Below, piece by piece: positions 1 through 6,257 of a stretch of 6,296 nt of DNA. Where the stretch lies: the NCBI GenBank assembly GCA_021200075.1, contig JAJQGZ010000143.1, positions 1-6,296 on the forward strand, in the 5' to 3' direction. The stretch's first letter is position 1. Each line of letters begins with the position of its first letter. This DNA comes from Clostridiales bacterium. Lineage in GTDB: Bacteria; Bacillota; Clostridia; Oscillospirales; Acutalibacteraceae. The notes below the pieces were generated by a model that had not been told where the DNA came from, did not search any database, and saw nothing but the letters and a program-made list of their open reading frames with translations. Both the position numbers and the translations under genes were made by a program.

Positions 1-98
1 TATACAGTGATAGAAACCGATCGTAAAGTTTTAAACAGGACTGAGTACTACGGAAGTTTGCTGCTCAGAGATTTGTTAAAACAATTGCGTTTTGTAGT

Positions 99-115
99 GG
101 CGGATAGCATCCGCC
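99..115. repeat. Small GC-rich hairpin in the upstream intergenic region
   Basis: GGCGGAT (99-105) and ATCCGCC (109-115) form a perfect 7-bp stem around a 3-base loop. No T-run follows, so it is not a terminator. Part of it (104-119) recurs in inverted orientation at 6229-6244 with 15 of 16 bases matching. This suggests a dispersed repeat family rather than a local regulatory site. Bases 1-183 otherwise show no gene I can support; an open frame runs through but continues across the terminator below and has no recognisable protein features. Confidence 0.4.
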
Positions 116-183
116 CGCCATATTTGAGTAAAAACAAATGCATTAATACCACATCACGAAATTTATTACAAAACTATATTTTT

Positions 184-222
184 ACGGAGCTTGATTTTAA
201 TTTTCAGGCTCCGTTTTATTTT
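184..222 (+). terminator. Rho-independent terminator upstream of the sulfatase gene
   Basis: ACGGAGCTTG (184-193) pairs with CAGGCTCCGT (205-214), a 10-bp stem with one T-G wobble and an AT-rich 11-base loop. It is followed by a T-rich tail (TTTATTTT, 215-222). It most likely ends transcription of a gene lying left of the window and insulates the sulfatase promoter that starts about 20 bases further on. Confidence 0.75.
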
Positions 223-242
223 CGGCACTTGTTAATTATTCC

Positions 243-271
243 TTGACCTTGTTCATATTTATAAGTATAAT
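243..271 (+). promoter_or_regulatory. Sigma-A type promoter for the sulfatase/maturase unit
   Basis: The -35 box TTGACC (243-248) matches five of six consensus bases. It is followed by a 17-base spacer and a perfect -10 box TATAAT (266-271). Transcription would start near 278, giving a leader of about 40 bases before ATG 317. No clear operator overlaps it. The strength suggests high or constitutive expression unless a distal regulator acts. Confidence 0.8.
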
Positions 272-306
272 TGTATTATAAGAATATCCGCCCTCTTCGT
301 ATTTCA

Positions 307-314
307 AGGAGGTG
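307..314 (+). promoter_or_regulatory. Ribosome binding site of the sulfatase gene
   Basis: AGGAGGTG at 307-314 is a near-perfect anti-16S match just before ATG 317. It fixes the start of the sulfatase, although the gap is on the short side (about 4 bases from the AGGAGG core). Confidence 0.8.
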
Positions 315-316
315 CT

Positions 317-2347
317 ATGAAAAAGATTACTCTTGACAAAAGCAAAAAGGTTTTCCCGATAATAATTATGATAATCGGCATTGCGATAATGCTTGCAATG
401 TGGATTGTAAGGCTTAACATCGTAACCATTGTTGCGGCGCTTTACTGCTGTATACTTTCCGCACTGATTCTCCTTTCGCTTATAATCAAAAAGAAAGTTT
501 ATGCGCCTATGATTTTCGGCTATGCGGCGGCAGTTATCGGCGTGGTTGTATATTATATAATTTGGGGTGCCGACGCAGGCTTCGGTGCTTTTTCGTCGGG
601 TCTTGCCGGCTACGCTTCCGGCGACCACCCTTGGCTTCAGGGAGAGGGCAATTTCGGCACAAGGCTTCTCGGCAATATTCTGCTTGCTCTGCCTACCGCA
701 ATTTGCCTTTGGGGATTATTCCTTGTTACAAAACGCACATTTAAAAAAGAAAAGCTCAAAAAGCTTTTTTCTTCACTTTTGAGCGTACTTCTTATGGGGA
801 CGAGCGTGTTGTATGTTTTCACAATGAATCTCCGCTCCGAGCCGAACACCGTAAGCCTTTGGGACGGTCAGGAAGACTATCTCGACAATGTTGACGAAAC
901 CGCCGACAGCTCCAACCCCAATGTGCTGGTAATACTTATGGACGACCTCGGCTACGGCGATATTTCTCTCAATGGTGCGATTTACGACACACCGAATATC
1001 GACAGCATCGGCGAAAACGGCTTGCAGCTCACAAACTTTTATTCGTCATATTCCGTATGCTCTCCCGCAAGATTTGCCGCAATGACGGGCAGGTATCCTT
1101 ACAGAGGATATGCCGACAATGTTATATATCCCACGGTCAACACGTTCTCACCTCTTGCTACCACAAGAGTTTTCAACTCGGTTGAAATGGGCGGCAATGC
1201 CGACGGTATGCTCGGCGACGAAATCACGATAGGCGAGGTATTCCAATCGGCAGGGTATTCCACGGGTATGTTCGGCAAATGGCACCTCGGCGATTACGGC
1301 GAATATCTGCCGACAAACCAGGGATTTGACTACTTCTACGGCAGCCATTATGCAAACGATATGACCCCGTTTTACCATGTCAGGGAGGAAAACGGCGAAT
1401 ACACCATCGTTCACGGAACGGATGAGCTTAAAGACCAATCAAAGACGACCGAATATATCCACGAGGAAATCACGGCTTGGATTACCGAACAGGTGCAAAA
1501 TGATGAGCCTTTCCTTGCCTACTACACTTCACCCTGGCCCCACGCTCCGGTTTATGCCAGCGATGATTTTGACGGTGTAAGCGGTATGGGTACTTATGTT
1601 GACTGTATCACGGAATTTGATACATATCTCGGCGAGCTTTTCAATACTATGGAAGAACTCGGCGTGCTTGAAGACACGATTATAATATTCACCAGCGACA
1701 ACGGCCCTGCGCTTGAAGGCTCTGTAAACGAGTTGAGAGGTGGCAAATACCTCGCCTATGAGGGCGGACAGAAAGTGCCATTTCTTATCAGGTGGGATAA
1801 TGCAAACGGCGCTCTCGGCGAAAGCTCAACAACAAGGGAGCAGTCGGCGACGCTTGTTGACCTTTTCCCGACTTTGATTGAGCTTTGCGGTATCACCGGC
1901 AAGGACGGCACGGTTGAAAACTATCTGCCCGAGGACAGGATTATCGACGGCGTGTCAATGACATCTCTTTTAAAGGACGATGAGGTTATACACACCGAGA
2001 AACACCTGATAATCCATATGAAGCGAGAGGATATAAAAGCGATTCAGTACACCGTATCAACCGAAAGCGTGCTTGAAATGTATCCGGACTACGACTATGA
2101 AGTCCTTACCAATAACGAATATGTAACCTTTAAATATTTTGACAGAATACAAAACGACAACTCCGCTTTTTTTGACAAATACCGCACCAATTGGCTGCAT
2201 ATCCTTACGGACGACAGCGGCGAAAACTATAACCGCACCACCGTTTATCCTGAAATTGCTGAACAATTTTCTGAACGGCTTGACGAAATTCAGCAGGAAT
2301 TTGAGGATAACAGACGGGGTGTAATATCCACAGAAAGCGAAAGCTAA
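317..2347 (+). CDS. Membrane-anchored Cys-type (formylglycine) sulfatase
   Basis: Hydrolyses a sulfate ester, probably on a glycan outside the cell; the substrate is unknown. The 676-residue protein has two parts. Residues 1-172 hold five predicted membrane helices (about 14-31, 35-56, 62-83, 117-137, 151-171). Basic loops at 1-11, 58-60 and 139-149 put the C-terminal part outside by the positive-inside rule. Residues 202 to about 560 are an alkaline-phosphatase-fold sulfatase domain. Visible motifs are MDDLGYGD with metal ligands Asp209/Asp210, CSPAR with Cys248 as the formylglycine precursor (Arg252), GKWHLG (Lys321, His323), His409 in PWPHAP, TSDNG (Asp461, Asn462) and Lys477 before EGG. 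All expected active-site residues are present. The start is set by a strong Shine-Dalgarno and promoter. The downstream maturase gene supplies the required activation. Family membership is very secure; the multi-helix anchor is unusual, since most family members have a signal peptide. Confidence 0.93.
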   Translation: MKKITLDKSKKVFPIIIMIIGIAIMLAMWIVRLNIVTIVAALYCCILSALILLSLIIKKKVYAPMIFGYAAAVIGVVVYYIIWGADAGFGAFSSGLAGYASGDHPWLQGEGNFGTRLLGNILLALPTAICLWGLFLVTKRTFKKEKLKKLFSSLLSVLLMGTSVLYVFTMNLRSEPNTVSLWDGQEDYLDNVDETADSSNPNVLVILMDDLGYGDISLNGAIYDTPNIDSIGENGLQLTNFYSSYSVCSPARFAAMTGRYPYRGYADNVIYPTVNTFSPLATTRVFNSVEMGGNADGMLGDEITIGEVFQSAGYSTGMFGKWHLGDYGEYLPTNQGFDYFYGSHYANDMTPFYHVREENGEYTIVHGTDELKDQSKTTEYIHEEITAWITEQVQNDEPFLAYYTSPWPHAPVYASDDFDGVSGMGTYVDCITEFDTYLGELFNTMEELGVLEDTIIIFTSDNGPALEGSVNELRGGKYLAYEGGQKVPFLIRWDNANGALGESSTTREQSATLVDLFPTLIELCGITGKDGTVENYLPEDRIIDGVSMTSLLKDDEVIHTEKHLIIHMKREDIKAIQYTVSTESVLEMYPDYDYEVLTNNEYVTFKYFDRIQNDNSAFFDKYRTNWLHILTDDSGENYNRTTVYPEIAEQFSERLDEIQQEFEDNRRGVISTESES

Positions 2348-2370
2348 ATAAAATCAGCAAACTGTTTATG

Positions 2371-2432
2371 CCTCTCCTGTGCAAGGGGAGGTGGGCGATT
2401 GTGACTTTAGGAGCAATCGGTCGGAGGGGTTG
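2371..2432. repeat. GC-rich double-hairpin intergenic repeat between sulfatase and maturase genes
   Basis: CCTCTCC (2371-2377) can pair with GGGGAGG (2385-2391), or alternatively with GGAGGGG (2423-2429). A second hairpin lies inside: CGATTG (2396-2401) with CAATCG (2414-2419). No T-run follows, so it is not a classical terminator. The layout (CT-rich arm, short loop, GGGGAGG-TGG, inner variable hairpin, CGGAGGGGTTG) resembles short palindromic repeats I recall from gut Clostridia genomes; that resemblance is from memory. It could stabilise or process the mRNA between the two genes, or be a small non-autonomous element. Confidence 0.55.
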
Positions 2433-2478
2433 ATAGCTCATTTACCGATTTGCTTCTTTTCTACACTACAATGTAAAC

Positions 2479-2495
2479 AAGGTTGTGATTACTTG
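2479..2495 (+). promoter_or_regulatory. Weak ribosome binding site and TTG start chosen for the maturase
   Basis: AAGG (2479-2482) lies 10 bases before TTG 2493. No AGGAGG-like site precedes ATG 2511 or GTG 2379. The weak site, non-ATG start and 145-base gap after the sulfatase suggest that the maturase is made at a lower level than its substrate, as suits a catalytic activator. A TACAAT sequence at 2467-2472 could be a -10 box, but no good -35 partner is seen. Confidence 0.4.
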
Positions 2496-3587
2496 CCGCC
2501 TCTTTCAATAATGATAAAACCTGCGTCATCGCTGTGTAATCTTTCGTGCGAATACTGCTTTTACCGAGATGTATCGTCGCACAGGGAGCATATGGGGTTT
2601 GAAAAAATGAAGAGCGAAGCCTCACTTGCTCTTATCAAAAGCGCACTTGATTTTGCCGACGGGGAATCAATCGCATTTGCATTCCAGGGCGGCGAACCGA
2701 CCCTTGCAGGGCTTGATTACTTTGAAAATTTTGTGCGTACAGTTGAAGAAAACAACAGCAAAAAAAGCAATATATTCTACAGTCTGCAAACAAACGGCAC
2801 GATGATAAACAACGAGTGGGGAGAATTTTTCTACCGCAACAAGTTCTTGATAGGCTTGAGCCTTGACGGCAATGCCGAGCAAAATAAATTCCGTAAAGGA
2901 CCCGACGGCGAAAATGCGATTAACGATATTTTAAACGCTGCCGCAATCTTTAAACGGCGTGGCGTTGATTTCAATATCCTCACGGTTTTGACCGGCTACT
3001 GTGCCGAAAACGGAGAAGCGATATATAAATATTTTCGTTCAAAGGGCTTCAAATATTTGCAGTTTATCCCCTGCCTGAGGTCGTTTGATTCAGATGAAAA
3101 AAGCGAACTTTATATGACGGTTGACCAATATGCCAATTTTTTAATTCGTGTATTCAATCTGTATGTAAAAGACTATGTGAGAGGGAATTATATAAGTATT
3201 CGCCAGTTTGATAATTGGGTGAGGCTTTATCTCAACCAGCCTACCGAGCAATGTGGAATACTCGGCTACTGTTCGCACCAGTTTGTAAGCGAAAGCAACG
3301 GAAATTTTTATCCCTGTGACTTTTACTGCACGGACGAATGGCTGCTCGGCAACATTATGACAAGCTCCCTTGAGGATATGGCAAAATCAGACAAGGCGAG
3401 GGATTTTATCCGAGAAAGCATCCGTGTGCCTGACAGGTGCAAAAAGTGCCGTTTATATCCCCTGTGCCGAGCCGGAGGGTGCAAACGCACACAGCTCAGC
3501 GAGGATTATTGCAGGGCGTACAGTAAATTTTTTAATTCCTGCCTGCCCCTTTTCAAAGTATTTGCAAACGAAAAGCCGAATATATAA
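2493..3587 (+). CDS. Anaerobic sulfatase-maturating enzyme (radical SAM, SPASM domain)
   Basis: Cytosolic radical-SAM enzyme that oxidises the active-site Cys of sulfatases to C-alpha-formylglycine; its obvious client is the sulfatase just upstream. I start it at TTG 2493 (364 residues). This gives an N-terminus PPLS-IMIKPASS typical of the family and places the SAM cluster cysteines at 15, 19 and 22 (CNLSCEYC). AAGG at 2479-2482 is a modest Shine-Dalgarno about 10 bases upstream. GGEPT (66-70) is the SAM-binding glycine motif. The C-terminal SPASM region has cysteines 254, 260, 275, 316, 319, 325, 330 and 340, enough for two auxiliary 4Fe-4S clusters. YPCDFY (273-278) carries Asp276, equivalent to the proposed catalytic base. 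ATG 2511 would cut into the conserved N-terminus, and GTG 2379 would translate the repeat. Function is very secure; the exact start is less so. Confidence 0.92.
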   Translation: MPPLSIMIKPASSLCNLSCEYCFYRDVSSHREHMGFEKMKSEASLALIKSALDFADGESIAFAFQGGEPTLAGLDYFENFVRTVEENNSKKSNIFYSLQTNGTMINNEWGEFFYRNKFLIGLSLDGNAEQNKFRKGPDGENAINDILNAAAIFKRRGVDFNILTVLTGYCAENGEAIYKYFRSKGFKYLQFIPCLRSFDSDEKSELYMTVDQYANFLIRVFNLYVKDYVRGNYISIRQFDNWVRLYLNQPTEQCGILGYCSHQFVSESNGNFYPCDFYCTDEWLLGNIMTSSLEDMAKSDKARDFIRESIRVPDRCKKCRLYPLCRAGGCKRTQLSEDYCRAYSKFFNSCLPLFKVFANEKPNI

Positions 3588-3622
3588 TTTATTAAAGCAC
3601 AGCCAAAAAATAGCTATAATTC

Positions 3623-3660
3623 AAAAGTCCCGAGAACATCAAATTCTCGGGGGCTTTTTG
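3623..3660. terminator. Bidirectional rho-independent terminator between convergent genes
   Basis: CCCGAGAA (3629-3636) and TTCTCGGG (3644-3651) form a perfect 8-bp stem with loop CATCAAA. On the plus strand it is followed by GGC and a T-run (3655-3659). On the minus strand the flanking AAAA (3623-3626) supplies the T-run. It sits between the maturase stop (3587) and the SpoIIQ-like stop (3664), so it can end transcription from both sides. Confidence 0.88.
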
Positions 3661-3663
3661 CTT

Positions 3664-4373
3664 TTATTCCGTCTTTCCCATTACATCAAGCGGATTTACA
3701 TATTCTCCGTCAAGCGTCATTTCAAAATGCAAATGCGACTCCTCCTCGGCTTCAAACGGAACGGTGCCGAGCGTACCGAGCATTTGCCCGATTGTGACAT
3801 AATCCCCTTCGGAAACATTAACGGCGTCCATACCGCAATATTTTGCAACAAGCTTGCCGCCGTGGTCGATTTCAATAACCGTGCCAAGCAAGCTGTCCTT
3901 TTCAACACTGATAACCAGTCCGTCATTTACCGCAACGACCTTTGCACCGCCCGAGCATTTAAAATCCACTGCGGTGTGAGAACGATAATCGCCCATAGTT
4001 TTGTTTTTAACCAGCTCTCGGTATAACCGTTTACGACGGTTTCGTCGCACAGATATTTATAAAAAGATTCATACGGGATATTTGTATCGCTCTGCTCCAT
4101 TGTGGCGGCTTCGGTTGTGGTTGTGCTTTTCTTTGCCGAAGCTGTTGTTTTGCTCGTTTCCTCAGCCTGTGTTGATTGGGCGGTAGTATCCTTAACGGTG
4201 ACTCGGTTTTGCACCTCGGTGGTTTCCGCTACGGTGGTAGCTTCGTTTACATCCGTTGTGTCCCCTGTCTGCAACGAAAAGTACACTATTAGCCCCAATG
4301 CGATTATGCAAAGGCATATTACGGAAAATAACGCTCTTAAATTTTTATTATTGGGTTTATCCTTAGTTGCCAT
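3664..4373 (-). pseudogene. spoIIQ: SpoIIQ-like M23 (LytM) peptidase gene with a frameshift
   Basis: Membrane-anchored M23 zinc endopeptidase resembling forespore protein SpoIIQ, which spans the intermembrane space to SpoIIIAH during engulfment. The first part (4373 to about 4017) encodes a basic N-terminus, one membrane helix (about residues 14-34), a Thr/Ser/Glu-rich linker (about 38-95) and the beginning of the peptidase region. The rest of the peptidase domain continues in the -1 frame. It has TMGDYRSH with HTAVD (first Zn ligands His and Asp), a VxAVxDG-like strand and HLHFEM (HxH motif). One missing base between 4003 and 4020 explains the break; adding it back gives about 236 residues, near the usual length. 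The zinc ligands are intact, so the mutation is recent or is a sequencing error. The start is ATG 4373, 7 bases after GAGGTG. The gene could instead be a non-sporulation M23 envelope peptidase; SpoIIQ is my preferred reading. Confidence 0.65.
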
Positions 4374-4376
4374 AAA

Positions 4377-4413
4377 AAAACACCTCAAGAGCATTATGCC
4401 CGTGAGGTGTTTT
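4377..4413 (-). terminator. Stem-loop between glycosidase and SpoIIQ-like gene that also contains its ribosome binding site
   Basis: On the minus strand AAAACACCTCA (4413-4403) pairs with TGAGGTGTTTT (4387-4377), 11 bp including the A-T flanks, and is followed by further T residues. An inner GCA/TGC helix is possible. It is correctly placed to terminate transcription from the glycosidase. Its 3' arm is also the Shine-Dalgarno GAGGTG (4386-4381) of the SpoIIQ-like gene, so any transcript that reads through would have that site buried. Confidence 0.65.
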
Positions 4414-4421
4414 AAATATAC
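4392..4421 (-). promoter_or_regulatory. Candidate forespore (sigma-F/sigma-G-like) promoter for the SpoIIQ-like gene
   Basis: Minus-strand GTATA (4421-4417) fits the sigma-F -35 consensus GYWTA. After 15 bases, GGGCATAATG (4401-4392) matches eight of ten positions of GGNRANANTW. CATAATG also resembles the sigma-G -10 box. spoIIQ is a known sigma-F target in Bacillus subtilis. A start near 4387-4385 would leave only a 12- to 14-base leader, putting the Shine-Dalgarno at the very 5' end, which is the weak point of this call. Confidence 0.35.
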
Positions 4422-4474
4422 AAATTTTTTTTAGTGTTTAGTGCGGAGTTATCGGTCAAATTAATTAATTTAAT

Positions 4475-6091
4475 TTATTTCATAACAACGGTAACTACCG
4501 ACATTGCAGGTACGCTGACCTGAATATCTCCTGCATCGCCCTCGGCGGTTTTTTCAAGGTCAAGATCTGCGCTTGTTGTATATACCTCATAGCTTGAACT
4601 GTCCGAAAGGCAGGTAAGAGCGGTTGAGAGGTCTTGGTCGGAATCGTTTACATACACTGCAACCGAGCTTCCGTCCGTATTGACAAACGCACAGCTTTCA
4701 AGACCGTCAACACCCGATGAACAAGCAAGCCTTACAGCGCCCTCGTTGATGAATTTGGAGAAATTGCCAAGACACCATAATCTCTTTGAAATCTGAATAT
4801 CGGAATGGTCGTCCGGGTTAAGATAAAGAAGACCGTCGGTGTATATGCCGTATGAACAGGCAGTCCACCAATCCCATTCTGTAGCATTGACAACGGTTAA
4901 ATCATCAATGATAACCTCCGCCATTGCAACGCCGTATTCTATGCTCATACCGTTTGTACCGTCCTCTTCGGCGGTGATAAGGTCGTAAACTCCAGTGTTC
5001 TCATCGGTTGTCATCTGGCAGTATTCCGTGCAGGCAACACTGTATGCGGAATAATTTTTGGAATAATATTCCTCGGCAGAAACTTTTGTGTCCTCGCTCG
5101 ACCAATATGAATGCATACTTACGCTGTCAAAATAATTCCTGAGCTTTTTATTTTTAAACACATATTTAGGCCCTATGCCCAAAATGCAGTCAACATAAGC
5201 CACAGTCGTGGTGTCGTCGCCCTCGATTGCTCCGGATTCAAACATATCGACCTTGCAACCCTGCTCGTCAACCTCGGAATCATCAAAGGTATCTGCAAAA
5301 ATATTCAGCAAATCCCTTGTCTCGGTTTTTGAATAGTAGCAGCCCTCCTGATTAACGGAATATGTACCGTCGTCATTGTACCAGGCTTTCCAGCTGTACT
5401 GAGGCTCGTTAATCGGTGAAACCGATGTAACCCTGTAGCCCTCGTCGAGAAAATGCGCCGCACATTCATAGCAATAATCGGCAAAACTTTGGTAATTATC
5501 GCTTGAAAGATTAGTTATCCACTGTGCGTCTTCATCCTCTGTCGGAGAGCAGTAAGCCGCTCCGTTTTCCGTAAGAGATGTCGGCGCACTGTTACAAAAG
5601 AGAGTTACTCTCAAATTGTCGCCGGCAAGCTCCTTAGTCGTTGCAAGGCAGCTTTGTGCGGCGGAATCCGCACTCCAGTCATATGTTCCGTCAGATTGCA
5701 GGAAACATTCTGTCTTCCTGTTCTCGGTTGTAATATGCTCGTCGTCCTTTGAGCCTGCGCCGAGATTGTAGCGGTAAATATTCAGCCCGATACCGTCGTC
5801 GGAGTAGAGATAGGAAAGTATTTCCTCGCTGTTTTCCCATTCGCCTATATCCTGGCTCCACCAGCAAGCGGAAGCGCCGAAGCCGTTGACGGTCTGATAG
5901 GTAGTGCTTTCGTCAATCACGGTAACGCCGGTGTCGATATTAGCATTTACCTTTTCGCTGTCCGAATACACTGTACCCGAATTGCCGATTCCCACCACGC
6001 CGAAAATGATGTACAGGACGGCGGCAAGCAGAATAACGAAAACAGCTATCAGTATTCGTGATACGATTTTTGATTTTTTAGATTTAGCCAT
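4475..6091 (-). CDS. Membrane-anchored GH30-family glycoside hydrolase, possibly endo-beta-1,6-galactanase-like
   Basis: Retaining glycoside hydrolase, predicted to act outside the cell while held by an N-terminal signal anchor. Of 538 residues, 1-9 are basic, 11-34 form one membrane helix with no clear cleavage or lipobox site, and about 58-430 form the (beta/alpha)8 catalytic domain. Family marks are NGFGASACWW (69-78), LNIYRYNLG (103-111), SPINEPQYSW (225-234) with Glu229 as acid/base, HSYWS (327-331) and ACTEYC (353-358) with Glu356 as likely nucleophile. The C-terminal part, about 435-538, is the beta-rich side domain usual in GH30. The NEPQ-W plus QEGC (248-251) pattern resembles endo-beta-1,6-galactanase-type members more than glucosylceramidases or XynC xylanases, but specificity is inference. 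The protein has 17 cysteines, many for an exported enzyme. The start has a good Shine-Dalgarno. It is followed by a terminator-like hairpin, so it is probably monocistronic. Confidence 0.85.
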   Translation of the reverse strand: MAKSKKSKIVSRILIAVFVILLAAVLYIIFGVVGIGNSGTVYSDSEKVNANIDTGVTVIDESTTYQTVNGFGASACWWSQDIGEWENSEEILSYLYSDDGIGLNIYRYNLGAGSKDDEHITTENRKTECFLQSDGTYDWSADSAAQSCLATTKELAGDNLRVTLFCNSAPTSLTENGAAYCSPTEDEDAQWITNLSSDNYQSFADYCYECAAHFLDEGYRVTSVSPINEPQYSWKAWYNDDGTYSVNQEGCYYSKTETRDLLNIFADTFDDSEVDEQGCKVDMFESGAIEGDDTTTVAYVDCILGIGPKYVFKNKKLRNYFDSVSMHSYWSSEDTKVSAEEYYSKNYSAYSVACTEYCQMTTDENTGVYDLITAEEDGTNGMSIEYGVAMAEVIIDDLTVVNATEWDWWTACSYGIYTDGLLYLNPDDHSDIQISKRLWCLGNFSKFINEGAVRLACSSGVDGLESCAFVNTDGSSVAVYVNDSDQDLSTALTCLSDSSSYEVYTTSADLDLEKTAEGDAGDIQVSVPAMSVVTVVMK

Positions 6092-6095
6092 AAAT

Positions 6096-6103
6096 CCACC
6101 TCT
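6096..6103 (-). promoter_or_regulatory. Ribosome binding site of the GH30 gene
   Basis: Minus-strand AGAGGTGG (6103-6096) lies 4 bases before ATG 6091 and fixes this start, which also gives the expected basic N-terminus and membrane helix. Confidence 0.7.
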
Positions 6104-6126
6104 GTTTGAGTTTTAAAGCCTATTAA

Positions 6127-6143
6127 CCGTACTTTCTGTACGG
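6127..6143. promoter_or_regulatory. Inverted repeat in the GH30 leader/promoter region
   Basis: CCGTAC (6127-6132) and GTACGG (6138-6143) are a perfect 6-bp inverted repeat with a 5-base centre. It lies 36-52 bases upstream of the GH30 start. It could be an operator for a dimeric regulator or a leader hairpin. I see no convincing sigma-A promoter for the GH30 gene between 6104 and 6200, so its position relative to the transcription start is unknown. Confidence 0.4.
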
Positions 6144-6205
6144 AAATAAGCAATATGTACAAAACAATATGTTAAATATGCTTTTATAATGTTAGGGTGT
6201 GATAC

Positions 6206-6250
6206 TCTGACATTTGGCTTTTGCAAAAGGCGAGCGGATGCTATGTCAGA
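6206..6250. repeat. Nested inverted repeats near the right edge
   Basis: TCTGACAT (6206-6213) and ATGTCAGA (6243-6250) are perfect 8-bp inverted arms. Between them lies the perfect 12-bp palindrome CTTTTGCAAAAG (6218-6229). The right part (6229-6244) is also the inverted partner of 104-119. No protein-coding signal is visible in 6092-6296; the region holds only these repeats and the tandem motif to its right. Confidence 0.5.
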
Positions 6251-6257
6251 TATGGTA

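Noticed and set aside
1..246. Open plus-strand frame running from the window edge to 246
   Set aside because: It passes straight through a strong terminator (184-222) and into the sulfatase -35 box. It has no ribosome site at its first ATG/GTG-type codons and no recognisable domain, so I treat it as chance.
2371..2432. Repeat read as a terminator or riboswitch
   Set aside because: No T-run follows either hairpin, and no known riboswitch core is recognisable. The downstream gene reads as functionally coupled to the upstream one.
4002..4020. Programmed -1 frameshifting in the SpoIIQ-like gene
   Set aside because: The zero-frame codons TTA-AAA-ACA do not make an X-XXY-YYZ slippery heptamer, and I know of no SpoIIQ family member made by frameshifting. 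An indel is simpler.
3370..4026. Long plus-strand open frame overlapping the maturase 3' end and antisense to the peptidase gene
   Set aside because: It crosses the bidirectional terminator, has no ribosome site, and its sequence is an out-of-frame shadow of two recognisable genes.
4102..4434. Plus-strand Val/Ser-rich hydrophobic frame
   Set aside because: It is the antisense reading of the Thr/Ser-rich linker and membrane helix of the SpoIIQ-like gene; low-complexity codons create the open frame.
6185..6190. Perfect TATAAT on the plus strand pointing out of the window
   Set aside because: No acceptable -35 box lies 16-18 bases upstream (AAACAA at the expected place), and the region is AT-rich, so a chance match is likely.
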